DNA of 64,000 bases from Limonium bicolor (lineage: Eukaryota > Streptophyta > Magnoliopsida > Caryophyllales > Plumbaginaceae). A model generated the notes under the pieces. It was given only the letters and a program-made list of their open reading frames with translations. It was not told the DNA's origin and ran no database searches. Below are positions 22,840 through 33,224 of the stretch, in pieces (within the stretch, counting starts at the first letter, position 1; the number at the start of each line of letters is the position of its first letter). Made by a program: the position numbers and the translations under genes. The DNA lies in contig CM041779.1 in assembly GCA_023374045.1 (NCBI GenBank), forward strand, positions 3,100,001 to 3,164,000. The letters are read 5' to 3'.

Positions 22840-25800
22840 TGGATGATCACCCTGATGACCCCATTGGACGGCTTATCTCGACTGGAGAACCTGAGCCACA
22901 GCAATAGACCAAGTAAGCGGGTCACAAGAGGAGGAAAGAAGAAGAAGGACCAGTTAGCAGTACACGAGACTGAGGCTGGCCCTTCACAGCAGACCGAAGA
23001 GGAGTCAGTTGTCCCCAGAGGCGAAGAAGCAAAAAGAAGAGGTGCACACGTGGGCTGAAGGCTAACAAGGGCCCTCCTACAAAACCGGTGGACTTCAATC
23101 AGTTCAACCAACCCATGGAAATTGGAAGAATGACTTCACCGCTTACGGTAGCCATTTGGTGAAGTCATATTGCAACATAAACCACAACTGGAAGCAAGTG
23201 CCTCAATCATTGAAGGATACTATGTTTCAGCGTCTTCAGGTAAATCTCTACATTATTACTATGATCTTTTGTGAAATAATAGAACATTTATGTTTACTTT
23301 ACTAACTGAATGATCATGTACGTAGTCTCGTTTCTCCGTGGATCCCGCACTTAAAAAGGATGTGCTATCAGCGATGTCGAAACAGTTCCGGGACCACAAG
23401 AATAAGTTGGCTGACAAGTTCATCTACAAGATGCCTACTCCAGAAGATCCAGATGATCCAGATCATGGTGGAGACGGTGAGAGACCACCATGGGAGGTTT
23501 ACGAGGCATAACAGAAGAGCAATGGGTAGAATTTGTTGAGAGGCGTCACACACCGGAGTTCCAGGTGCACTTTATTGTCATACATACATAAATTAATCTT
23601 AATTTCTTATGTTTTTTTGTGTTCAATTTCACTTAACATGATCCCATTAATTTATGCAGGCTCTCCGTGCGAAACAACAAGCAAATGCTAAGAAGAATCT
23701 GTACCCTCACCACTTAGGTGGAAAAAGTATTGCTCAAAGGGTACCAGAATGGGAGCAAAAGGGATATCTGCCCACGGATGGCTCATTGGATGCCAGTGGC
23801 AGAAGAATGAAAGTGTGGGAGTTAAGCCACATTCCGAAGAACTCTACTCCCGAAAATCCTCAATACGATGAAGCCACGAGAGCAGTTATTGCTCAAATGG
23901 TAAGTGATATCATTTCATTTTCAGTCAAACTGTTCATTTCCTTTGTATATGAACTTATGTTAAACTAATAACTGTATTTGTGTGTTATATTAGGGTGAAT
24001 TAAGCTCTCAGCTCACCCAGGGCACCTGGACCTCACAGAGGAATGATGATCCTCTTACACGCGCTCTTGGTAAGAAGGATCATCCAGGTCGTGCCATTGG
24101 GTTTGGTGGGCACGTTGGTATCCGCCAGGCATTTGGCGCACCCGGGTCCAGAATCAGCCAGGGACAGTCGATTAGCTACGAGGAGCACCTGAGAGCGTTG
24201 GCTGAGATGGAGCAGAGGATTACTCAGAACGTCGACGAGAGGATCGCTCAGGCTATATCAAGGATTCAGCCACAGCAGCATGAAAGCCAAGAGGTTTCTC
24301 GACCACCAGTTGATCAGTCACCCATTCAGCAGCAGAGTGCACCGGTAGTGAGAAGTAGTGTCCACTCGGCTGATCCGTTTCCCTATGCATCTCTACAGGT
24401 TAGACTAACATTTCAATTGAGTACATGACGATTATGATTTTTCACTTGATCACTAATATCATCATAGAAGAATTCACAATTTTTATCTAAACAAGTTCCA
24501 CATAACACTCAGGCACCCACTGAGTGCCATCTGTTTTTACAAATTGGAGTAGAAGAGGTCATGGTTGCATGGGGAAAACTTTTCCCCTCTCGTCCAAGTG
24601 ATATTGTGCACGGTGAACCACTCCGACATTACCATGCACGAGTGCTTCTAGACGAATTTGTTGCAGAGCATGCTGACGTCGGTTTACCGGTGCCGATCCC
24701 ACAAAGACCTACCGTGCGTTCTGCACAAACTGCGACAGTGCAGTGGCCTGCACGATTGGTCAGACTCCCTGGGCAGGTATTACTCTTAACCGTTGCTATA
24801 AAACTATTGGTGTACCACCTTGCATCCATATACTTAATTAGACTAATATCATAGGATATGACCGACCGAAGACTGATAAGGGCAAAGGAAAAAGAATTGC
24901 CACACCTGTGCAATCAAAGGCATCCACAAATTTTGTGCTTAGACCTGCTTTGGTGGAGAAGAGAATATTGGCCGGCTTGTCGACTAATATGCAGATTCTG
25001 CATTCCTCGTTGTTGCTGCTACCACCTGATTCTGATTCCCTCATGTGGAAGATCCCGAGCGGATATTTCACTATATAGTTCAAGGAGAAGATATACATCG
25101 ATTTGGGATGTATATGTCCGACTTCGAGGAGTGCTTCAGGAGGGATTGGTTGAATGTGTCGATTATCAAGTCGGCCGCCATGTGAGTGACTTCTACCTTT
25201 TATATTTTGAATTCATTAATTGGTGATGAATTAGATGTTTGAATAAAAAGTTAATGACTAATGATATTGCCTCATAGGTGGGTGCATGATAAGGCGATCA
25301 ATGTCTATGAAGATCGAAGATTTGGATTCCTGTGTCCTGCTATGTGCAGTGAAGTCCAGATGACAAGTGATCCGCAAGGCCTTATCATATATGACGAATG
25401 CCCTCTTTGAATGTTCTAACAAGTCATTTATTATGCTGCCCATCTTCAGGTATGCTTTTGACTATTTCTCTAGTATTATCTAAAACATATAGTTTGTGTT
25501 AGTTGCTTTGATTTCAACACATTGTTAATTTGTGGACAGTCGACATTGGTCTTTGTTTGTGCTGGTGATGTCGGCACCCACGAATCTTGCAATTTGACTC
25601 ACTTGGTACGGGTGCCAAGAGACCGAAGATCTCCACCGCAATACTACTGGGGTAATTAGTTTATCGTAAACAACAATTATTATTACTTAACATTAACTGT
25701 TTCATAACTTGCTACTGATGCTTAAAACTATATATATTGCTGATGTATATAGTTCCATGAGAGCTGCATTATCTCTCCAGGGTATAACATGAAGAGTAAC

Positions 25801-26185
25801 ATCCCTTGGAACACTGTCAGGTACTCTATTAATTGATAAATTTGTGGTGATAATGTTTAAACTTGTTTTAACTGTCAATATGTGCGTTGTATGTGTGTCC
25901 GGTGCAGCCTGGGGGTTCAGAATGTGGATACTATGTCATGAGATTCATGAGTGACATAGTAGGAGTGGCAAACCTTTTACCAGAGCACTCGTTAGACAAG
26001 GTAACATTCTTTGAAAGTTTTAGTTATGCTCTTTACATGTTGTTAGACTTGTACATTTTAGATTAATGTTCATTTTTTTCAAGGCTTACGAAGAAGTGTT
26101 CAAAGGTGGTCATAATGATAATGCTAACATTGTTGAGATGCTTGAGGAATGGTCGGAGTTCGTCTGCACAAGTTTAATGAATTGA
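22840..26185 (+). pseudogene. CACTA-1 TNPA-like gene with C-terminal ULP1/C48 protease domain
   Basis: The N-terminal part is a TNPA/Transposase_24-like DNA-binding protein. The C-terminal part is a SUMO-protease-like cysteine peptidase. Exons read RLISTGEPEPQQ, a Lys-rich stretch, SHLVKSYCNINHNWKQVPQS near 23150-23240, PALKKDVLSAMSKQFRDHKN (about 23340-23400), QALRAKQQANAKKNLYPHHL (about 23660-23900) and a Gln-rich segment to 24398. From about 24870 the protease part follows, with RRFGFLCPAMC (25317-25350), a His-Trp pair at 25544 (RHWSLFVLVM), then GGSECGYYVMRFMSDIVGVA with the expected nucleophile Cys at 25923. The stop is at 26183-26185 (CTSLMN). Introns are GT-AG. The catalytic Asp is not identifiable. 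Stops and frameshifts in several exons indicate decay. The gene follows TNPD by about 140 bp, as is usual in CACTA elements. Confidence 0.82.
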
Positions 26186-26489
26186 TGATCATGAAGATGT
26201 TTTGTGAACTTTTTGAGTATGTAAATGTAACTCTGTACACTTGTGGATGGTGTAATGGTAGATTTGAATTGTATTGGTGTTTTTTTTTAATGAAAGTGTG
26301 AATTGCATTGGTTTTGTTAACTCTCAAGTTGTGGTGGGTCGTTGGTATTAATTGGGAGCTTTTATAACTTTTTAAATGTGTGCTGGAGCTCGCTGTATGG
26401 ATGAAGCTTTATTACAGGTCTGATTGAACCAAATGTGGTGAATATTATATATATTAAGTTGGGATGGAAAAAAACAAAAATAAAAATAC

Positions 26490-26682
26490 CCCTATCTCGG
26501 CGGTTCTTAGGGAACAACCGCCGAGATAGGCCCCTGGGATTGACCGATGGAGAGATTGACCATGGGTCTATCTCGGCGGTCTTAGAGAACAACCGCCGAG
26601 ATAGACCCATGGTCAATCTCCCCATCGGTCAATCCCAGGGGCCTATCTCGGCGGTTGTTCCCTAAGAACCGCCGAGATAGGT
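26490..26682. repeat. 193-bp near-perfect palindrome at the CACTA-1 right end
   Basis: The left arm starts CCTATCTCGGCGGTTCTTAG and the right arm ends with its complement. The loop is about 10 bases around 26580-26590. Each arm holds two CGGCGGTT hairpin units and a unique spacer (GGGATTGACCGATGGAGAG and its inverse). It is embedded in the right subterminal region, whose other repeats at 26690-26745 are shorter. Confidence 0.93.
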
Positions 26683-26744
26683 ACATCTAGTTCGGCGGTG
26701 CTCATTTTGGCGGTTAACAACCGCCGAAATAGGCCCATTGGAAC

Positions 26745-26773
26745 CGCCGAAATAGACGTTTTTTGTACTAGTG
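26745..26773 (-). repeat. CACTA-1 right terminal inverted repeat
   Basis: It is the exact inverted copy of 1427-1455 and ends GTACTAGTG. LINE-1 ORF1 resumes at the next base. Confidence 0.95.
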
Positions 26774-27634
26774 ATTGCCCAAACGGTGGGTGAAGTGATA
26801 AAAATTGAGGAAGAAGAAACACAAATCCTTGAAAATGCAGAAGTAAGAATACAGGTGGAAACGACTACCCTGCAAATGATAAATTGGAAGATACTAGTCA
26901 AGGTGGACGAGCTTAATTTCCCGGTAAGTATTGTTGAGATCGACAACTGGTCGCTCAAAAACAAGGAATATTCCGGCGATAGCATAATCCAGATGGCAAC
27001 GTCTGAACCAAGAAAGTACCAAATAAGACAAAATATGCCTAAACCCAACGTTGTGGAGCAGCAGAATATTAATATATATCAGCAGAGTATGGGAGACGAG
27101 ATTAATAAACAGCAGCAGAGTATGGGAGATGAGAGACTAAGTGGAAGTGGATCAAGTCCCGATGTTAATAGCAAACAAAAGGAGATTATGGAGGAAGAAT
27201 TGATTATTCCTGAAACATTCTTTGAGACACAACAGGAAGTGGAAAAGGATGATGGGCCCGTCGATGCATGTGCCATGCACAATGAGAAGAAACACTGTAA
27301 TAAAATTACAGAAGATGGCGGCGTATTAAGTGCAGATTCAGACCCACATGGGGCAAACTCCAGCCCAAAGAACTTCACCCGTATTGGAGAAAACACATCC
27401 CCACCAGGCAAGAACGGCACCAGTCATTTCATTGATTTGATACACAATACACCTCCACAGAGTCAAACAATTCGAACTGCCCCAGCAAGAGACGATAAAG
27501 GAAAAATCATTAATAATGAAAAGGAGGCAGAAGAATGTATGGATTTGTTGAAGCAACTAGGTTGTCGGATTCCCAACCCAGCAAGTACCAAAGAGAATAT
27601 TGTCAATCAGCTGCAAGCACAGGCAAAAAAGTAA
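26774..27634 (+). pseudogene. LINE-1 ORF1, C-terminal part
   Basis: This continues the ORF1 broken at 1426, in frame once CACTA-1 is removed (NVRII joined to AQTVGEVIKIEEE). It is hydrophilic, rich in Glu, Gln, Ser and Lys, with a repeated NIYQQSMGDE / NKQQQSMGDE motif at about 27070-27135. It ends at TAA 27632-27634, six bases before the ORF2 start. In LINEs this protein coats the template RNA. No known fold was recognised in this half, apart from a start that resembles the conserved region after DUF4283-like domains. Confidence 0.85.
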
Positions 27635-27640
27635 GAGGAC

Positions 27641-30354
27641 ATGGTAATTATAGGAGCCCAAAATGTAAGGGGAATGGGCTCCAGGATCAAGCAAAGGAAG
27701 ATACGACAGGAGGTAAGAGACTACAACATTTCTTTTTTGGGTCTTCTTGAAACACACCAACAAGGAACAACAGCGAAAATAATCCCAAGTTTGTGGGGCA
27801 AAAAGAGGTCTAGTCTAGCATGGGAGGAAGTACATAGTCAAGGTCAATCGGGTGGGATCGTAACACTGTGGGACGAAGAGGAAGTCGAGGTATTGCATAT
27901 AGAAAAAAGAGAAAGGTGGATGATGAGTGAGATCAAAACATTGGAAGATGGATGTCGTAGTTCGATTGTGGTCATCTATGCGCCATGCGATGTGAATGAA
28001 AGAAAATCTATGTTTGAAGAGATCATTCAAGCAAAAGAAGGCTGGCACGCAGAGGTGATTTGCATAGGGGATTTCAATGAAGTGTTAAAACCAACGGACA
28101 GGAGGCCGGTTAACAATAGCCGATACACCAGAGGGATGCGAGAGTTTCAAACCTGGGTTGACTGCATGCAACTTATTGAACTACAATTGCAGGATGCTAG
28201 CTTTACATGGAGAAGGAATGACTCATTGAGTAGAATCGACAGGGGTTTCGCAACACACGACTGGCTTCATCAGTACACCAATGTCTCCCTTAGATCGGGT
28301 TCATGGAATGTCTCGGACCACCGGCTTTTGGTGATTAAAGCAGACACTGTGAACTGGGGGCCGCGGCCATTCAGATCAATTGATGCATGGCTTGGACACC
28401 CAGGCTTTGAAAGTTTTGTACGACAACAGTGGTGCAGTATGGATGCCGGATCAACCGTGAACAAACTGAAGAGGTTAAAGACACCCCTGAAGAAGTGGAA
28501 TAAGGAAACATTTGGTGATTTATTCAAGAGAATTCAACAATCCAAAGACGACCTGAAGAGGGTGGAGCGAAGGATAGAAGAAGAAGATGGCAGTTTGACC
28601 CAAGTTGAGAATGAAAGGCTTGCAGCTATGTTAAATTTGGAAAAGGCGGAGAAGGCACAGGAAGCCTATTGGAAGCAACTATCCCGTGACAAATGGCTAA
28701 AAGAAGTGGACAACAATACTAAATACTTCCACAAACGAGCTACTCTAAACTACAGAAAGAAACTGATTGCTTGCTTGGTTACCAGAGAGGGTCTAATCGA
28801 CAATCCAGAAAGTATTAGAAAAGCCATAGTTGACCACTTTATGATGCTGTTTCAGGCCAAGAAAATCTCAGGAGTCAAACCTCCCATGTTGAACCACCCG
28901 GTTCTTACTGCAGAGGAAGCAGCCCAGCTGGAAAGTATTCCCACAGTCAAAGAGATCAAGCAGGCAGTGAGTCAATGTAATAGCACAAAAGCTCCAGGCT
29001 TTGATGGGTTCAACATGAATTTTATAAAAAAGATGTGGCATGTCATTGGTAAAGAATTTGCGGGAGATGTACAAAATTTTTTTATTACCTCAAAATTGGA
29101 GACAGGGGTGAACACCACATGGATAGCATTGATACCAAAGAAACCTGAGGCCGCCCAAGTTGAAGACTATTGACCGATAAGTATGGTGGGATGTGTGTAC
29201 AAGGTCATAGCCAAAGTATTAAGCAGACGGTTGAGTCCACTCTTACCAAAGCTGATTAGTGAGACACAAACGGGGTTTGTGAAAGGTAGAAACATTTTAG
29301 AAGGTCCCTTCATTGCCAGTGAGGTGATTACGTGGTTGAAGAAAAATAAGAGAAAAGGACTGTTGTTGAAACTCGACTTAAGAAAGGCATATGATAGTGT
29401 GTCATGGGATTTCCTTGATACAATGCTTGTGAGCATGGGATTCGGACAGAAGTGGAGAGGCTGGGTTCAAGAATGTGTCACAACAACGAAAATCTCTATC
29501 CTATTGAATGGATCACCCACGAAACCGTTCTCACCGCGAAGAGGAATACGCCAAGGTGATCCTCTCTCCCCTTCACTCTTTGTTATTATTGTTGAAATTC
29601 TAAGCTGGCTAGTTCAGGAGTTGGTGGCGCAAGGGCTGTTTTCGGGGATTAAGGTTGGTGCATCCCAAGTGAGAATAACTCACTTACAATTTGCTGACGA
29701 TATCATGTTATTCAGCGAGATAAATAAGGATGAATTGGTACAACTGCATAGAATACTCATTGGCTTTGAGGAATTGAGTGGGTTAAGTTTGAACATGGAA
29801 AAATCGAAGGCATATTGTATTAACACAAAGGAGGAGGAAACAAAAATGATAGAGGAGCTTTTTTCGTGTCGAGCGGACACACTACCTATCACATACCTTG
29901 GTTGCCCCCTAGGAGCCAACCCTAGGAAGGCAATAACATGGGAGCCGGTCTTGAGAAAAGTTGAGAGGAAATTAGCTACTTGGAAAGCTGCTAGCCTGTC
30001 AAAGGCGGGTCGTGCGGTACTTATAAGGTCGGTGCTTGATTCACTCCCCCTTTATTATGCAAGTTTGTTTGTTATACCCGTTAAAGTAAGGAAGCAATTG
30101 GAAAGATTGCAAAGACAGTTCTTCTGGTGTAAAAGAGGTAGCAAGTCATTGACAACAGTGGCCTGGTCAAGAATGACGCGATCGAAGATGTTAGGGGGAC
30201 TTGGGTTTACAAATTTGAAAATGAAGAACTTAGCTTTCCTTGCCAAGTGGAGAATTTCCTTTGCAAAAAATCACTGCCCCCTATGGAAGCGCACTGTACA
30301 GTCGATTTACCGCACACGTAAAGGGCTTCATACGGGGGAAATAAACGATGTAGC
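27641..30354 (+). pseudogene. LINE-1 ORF2: endonuclease and reverse transcriptase, first part
   Basis: ORF2 nicks target DNA and copies the element RNA into it. It starts MVIIGAQNVRGMGSRIKQRK at 27641. The AP-type endonuclease shows LGLLETHQQG (catalytic Glu), CIGDFNEVL and NVSDHRLLVI. The reverse transcriptase shows APGFDGFN, GFVKGRNILEGPF, LLLKLDLRKAYDSVSWDFLD, RRGIRQGDPLSP and the catalytic block LQFADDIMLF at about 29685-29715, then GCPLGANPRK. One nonsense codon (TGA at 29171-29173, where DYRPIS-type proteins have Arg, thus probably CGA to TGA) breaks an otherwise continuous frame. The TR-GAG element interrupts the ORF after codon GAT GTA GC at 30354, and it resumes at 37931. Confidence 0.95.
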
Positions 30355-32035
30355 TGCAGAGTGGATTTATTGTGAGTTATTAGCACAGGTGAAATTGATA
30401 AAAGAAAGAAATTAATACTCAAAATATCCGTCGGGCTGCAAATTAAATCCCGGTCGCAGTAGTATAGAAGACAGAAGCGGCCGGGGTCAAACCGTGGGAC
30501 TTATAGCGAGCTAAAATAGTTCCTAAGCTTGTCACAAAAAAAGGGGAAGTTAATTGACTTGTTTTTAGAGAATTAAAATAGCAGATTAAATTACTGAGAG
30601 CAGGTGAATTAAATGGAACTCCGGGTTCAGGTTTTATACAATCTGTTTAATTATGCTATCTCTACCGGTTTAATAAATTAGTTTAGCAAAATTCCTGTTA
30701 TTATCCTAAGGACTAAGTCATAGACCCTTAAGAACTCATTTACCAGAAAATGCTCGGTCTAATCAAGGTTCGAGCAATACTATGTAAACGGACGTTAAAT
30801 TCGAGGAATTATAATTGCATCTGCAAATACTAACTTATTAAATCATAATAAGTTTTCTCCAAATTTACGGCTTAATTAACCTGTCTATTTATCACCTGGT
30901 CTGATCAAAATAGACTTAGGAAAGCATTTTAATAAATTCATGTAATTTATTAAAATGGTGAGAGAAAACCTTTAAGCGTAACAAACTGTATTTATTTTAA
31001 CCGGTAGAAATATTGATTACATAATTAAACAAACCATAATTAAAAACCTTGCCCGGAGCAAATCCTCCTTAGCCAGACATATTAACTGGTAATAAATCTG
31101 ATAGAGGTTGGACGTAATAACAGCACGGAGACGTGATTAGTGGATGGAGAAATGGAGAGGTCGAAGAGTGAAACATGTACGTAGGTTAATAAGTGAAGTG
31201 GGTGAATTAGAGAATTAATGGAGTGAAATGGTATACGGGAGTGATTTACAGGAAGAGAATGAGATGAGGTGAGTGTGAGTGATTTTCAGGTTTTCTCCGT
31301 GCACTCGTACAAGGCTGTAGGGAATGGGTATTTATAGAAGAAATGAAGAGGTAGTCTTCCGTAGATATTTGCAGTTGATTGCCTACTTGAGTGCTTGATT
31401 GATTGAAGCATTGATTGCTTCATTTATTGCAGGGGACAGAGGCAGAATGCGTGAGCGATTTAAGGTAGGTGGTGGAGCGGAGTAGATGGATAGCGCAATC
31501 AATTTGCAGAACGTCGCGAAGAAGAAGACAGGCGCGTCTCTTGTCCGCCTGGAGTCCGCGTGCGTACATCACTGAATTTGGTCCGGGACTTCTTGCAGGA
31601 GTTAGGTCCCGGACCATAATGCAGGCAAATCTCTCGGTTTTGAAATTACATGTGGTCCGGGACTTGGGCAAGGACATAAGTCCCGGACCAAGCTGGCAAA
31701 TCTCTCGGTTTTAAAATTACGTGTGGTCCGGGACTTAGGCAAGGGCATAAGTCCCGGATCAAGCTGGTGTTGAAGTCTCGAGGGTATGCCAACTTTGACT
31801 GGCTCTAGATTATTCGTTTGGACTCCGTTTTTCGAACCGTCTACGGCTATGCGTTCGTCTCTTCATGTTCTTTGCTTCTAGCTTGACTTTTTCTCATGTT
31901 TAACCGATAAATCTGTAAGACAACCAATAACACATAAACTAGAGAAAAGTAAGATAAGTGGAGAAATGAGCAAGAAAAGTGCTAATAATATATATGAAAT
32001 ACACCTATAAAACATGCTCATTTGGACACTTATCA
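30355..32035 (-). repeat. TR-GAG left LTR (3' LTR)
   Basis: 1681 bp, about 100 bp longer than the right LTR because of one extra copy of a ~72-bp hairpin unit and a ~20-base segment near 31546-31690. A TATA box (CTATAAATA on the minus strand) lies at about 31332-31341. Confidence 0.95.
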
Positions 32036-32051
32036 CACCCCCACACTTATC
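32036..32051 (-). promoter_or_regulatory. Polypurine tract of the TR-GAG element
   Basis: The minus strand reads GATAAGTGTGGGGGTG directly before the 3' LTR start TGATAAGTG. It follows the text GCTTGAGGACAAGC, a module often seen before the tract in plant gypsy elements and repeated at about 63862 in this window. Confidence 0.85.
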
Positions 32052-33224
32052 TTTTTGCTTGTCCTCAAGCAAAACCACGTACCTAAGCAAGTAGGAAATG
32101 CTCAATACTAACAAATATTATTATGAAGGGTAGGATAAACATGATCTTTAAACTTTTCGAGGAGTGTGAAAAATCAACTGCTGGTGGCATAGGTGTGCTC
32201 AGGGTAAAAATAAATATAGAGTTTCGGGGTATGATCTAAGGTACTCCAATGTTTCTTTTGTGTTACTCTGAGAACTTTTACCATGGCCAACTTCTCTCAA
32301 GAATGGGCATTGAGGAGAAAATAAAAGGAAGAAAAGATTTATGCATTTGCTTCACTTCTGCATAAGGGATGAGAAAATGTAGGCATAATGCCTTTGTATT
32401 CAAGAACACTCAACTCTCTTTTGTTGGTTACCAATGGTGTCTCGCAAGTCCTTATTATTGTTTTAACAGAGAAGCACCCCTTAGCAATCCCTAAGAGAGA
32501 AGACAGAAAGAAACCCTGAGCAATAAAATCCAACCATTTACAGATTTATTTGTTCACACCGCATATAAAATGCTCCTCAAAAGTAATCAAAATTTTAAAA
32601 TTTTGTACCATTTATCCCACAATTCATAATAGTATTTGTTTTTAAAGAGAACAACCTACATTAGCGGGGTACATAATTTTTTGAATGAACAAATGCAAGG
32701 TAAGCAGAAGATAAGCAGAGAGATTTAACAATTTAAGCATAAAATGTCCTGAAAAGGCTCTTCCCCCACACTTAAGCTTAAGCAATGCCCTCATTGCGTA
32801 GATGAACTAAAATTAAGAAGGCATGCAATTAGTAAAGGAAAGAGTGTACTCCCCAGATTTCGTAGAGTGTGTAGAGCTCCCCCACACTTGAGTGTTGCTG
32901 TGGAATGTCATAAATTGAACCTGTAAAGAATATTCTACACAGCGAGAAGAACTCAAGTGAAGCCTGCATTTTATTATAACAAATAAAAGGGAAATATAGT
33001 ACAAAAAAGAAAACAACATTAAATTAAAGGAAAGATAAAAGATAGATAGTGGGTTGCCTCCCACCAAGCTGCCCGGGTTTAACGTCTCTAGCTAGACGTA
33101 TTTGACCAAGCTTTAGTTTATCCCGGATCATAAATGAAGGTTGATAATGGTAGTACCGGGAACAGGAAATTGGCAATATGGAGGCTCGAACCACCTGGAT
33201 CAAAACACAGAATTATGGCAACAA
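32052..33224 (-). other. TR-GAG 3' untranslated internal region
   Basis: No ORF. On the minus strand near 33045-33100 it contains GACGTTAAACCCGGGCAGC and GGTGGGAGGCAACCCA, a conserved non-coding block typical of Athila-like elements upstream of the polypurine tract. Confidence 0.6.

Larger units (their letters stand above)
1427..26773 (+). mobile_element. CACTA-1: En/Spm-type (DTC) DNA transposon
   Basis: The ends are 29-bp perfect terminal inverted repeats beginning CACTAGTACAAAAAACG (1427-1455 and 26745-26773). Inside each end are dense short inverted repeats with the core TTCGGCGGTT. The coding region has the usual CACTA pair in plus orientation: TNPD transposase at 19431-22703 and a TNPA-like gene with a ULP1 domain at 22840-26185. 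A GC-rich leader exon lies near the left end. The leader intron holds CACTA-2, so CACTA-1 alone is about 10.6 kb. The frameshifts in TNPD suggest it no longer moves by itself. It is inserted in LINE-1 ORF1. Confidence 0.95.

Noticed and set aside
31420..31714. ORFs of 80-85 codons in the TR-GAG LTRs (also at 37402-37663)
   Set aside because: They lie over the LTR hairpin repeats, differ in length between the LTRs and have no start context or known domain.
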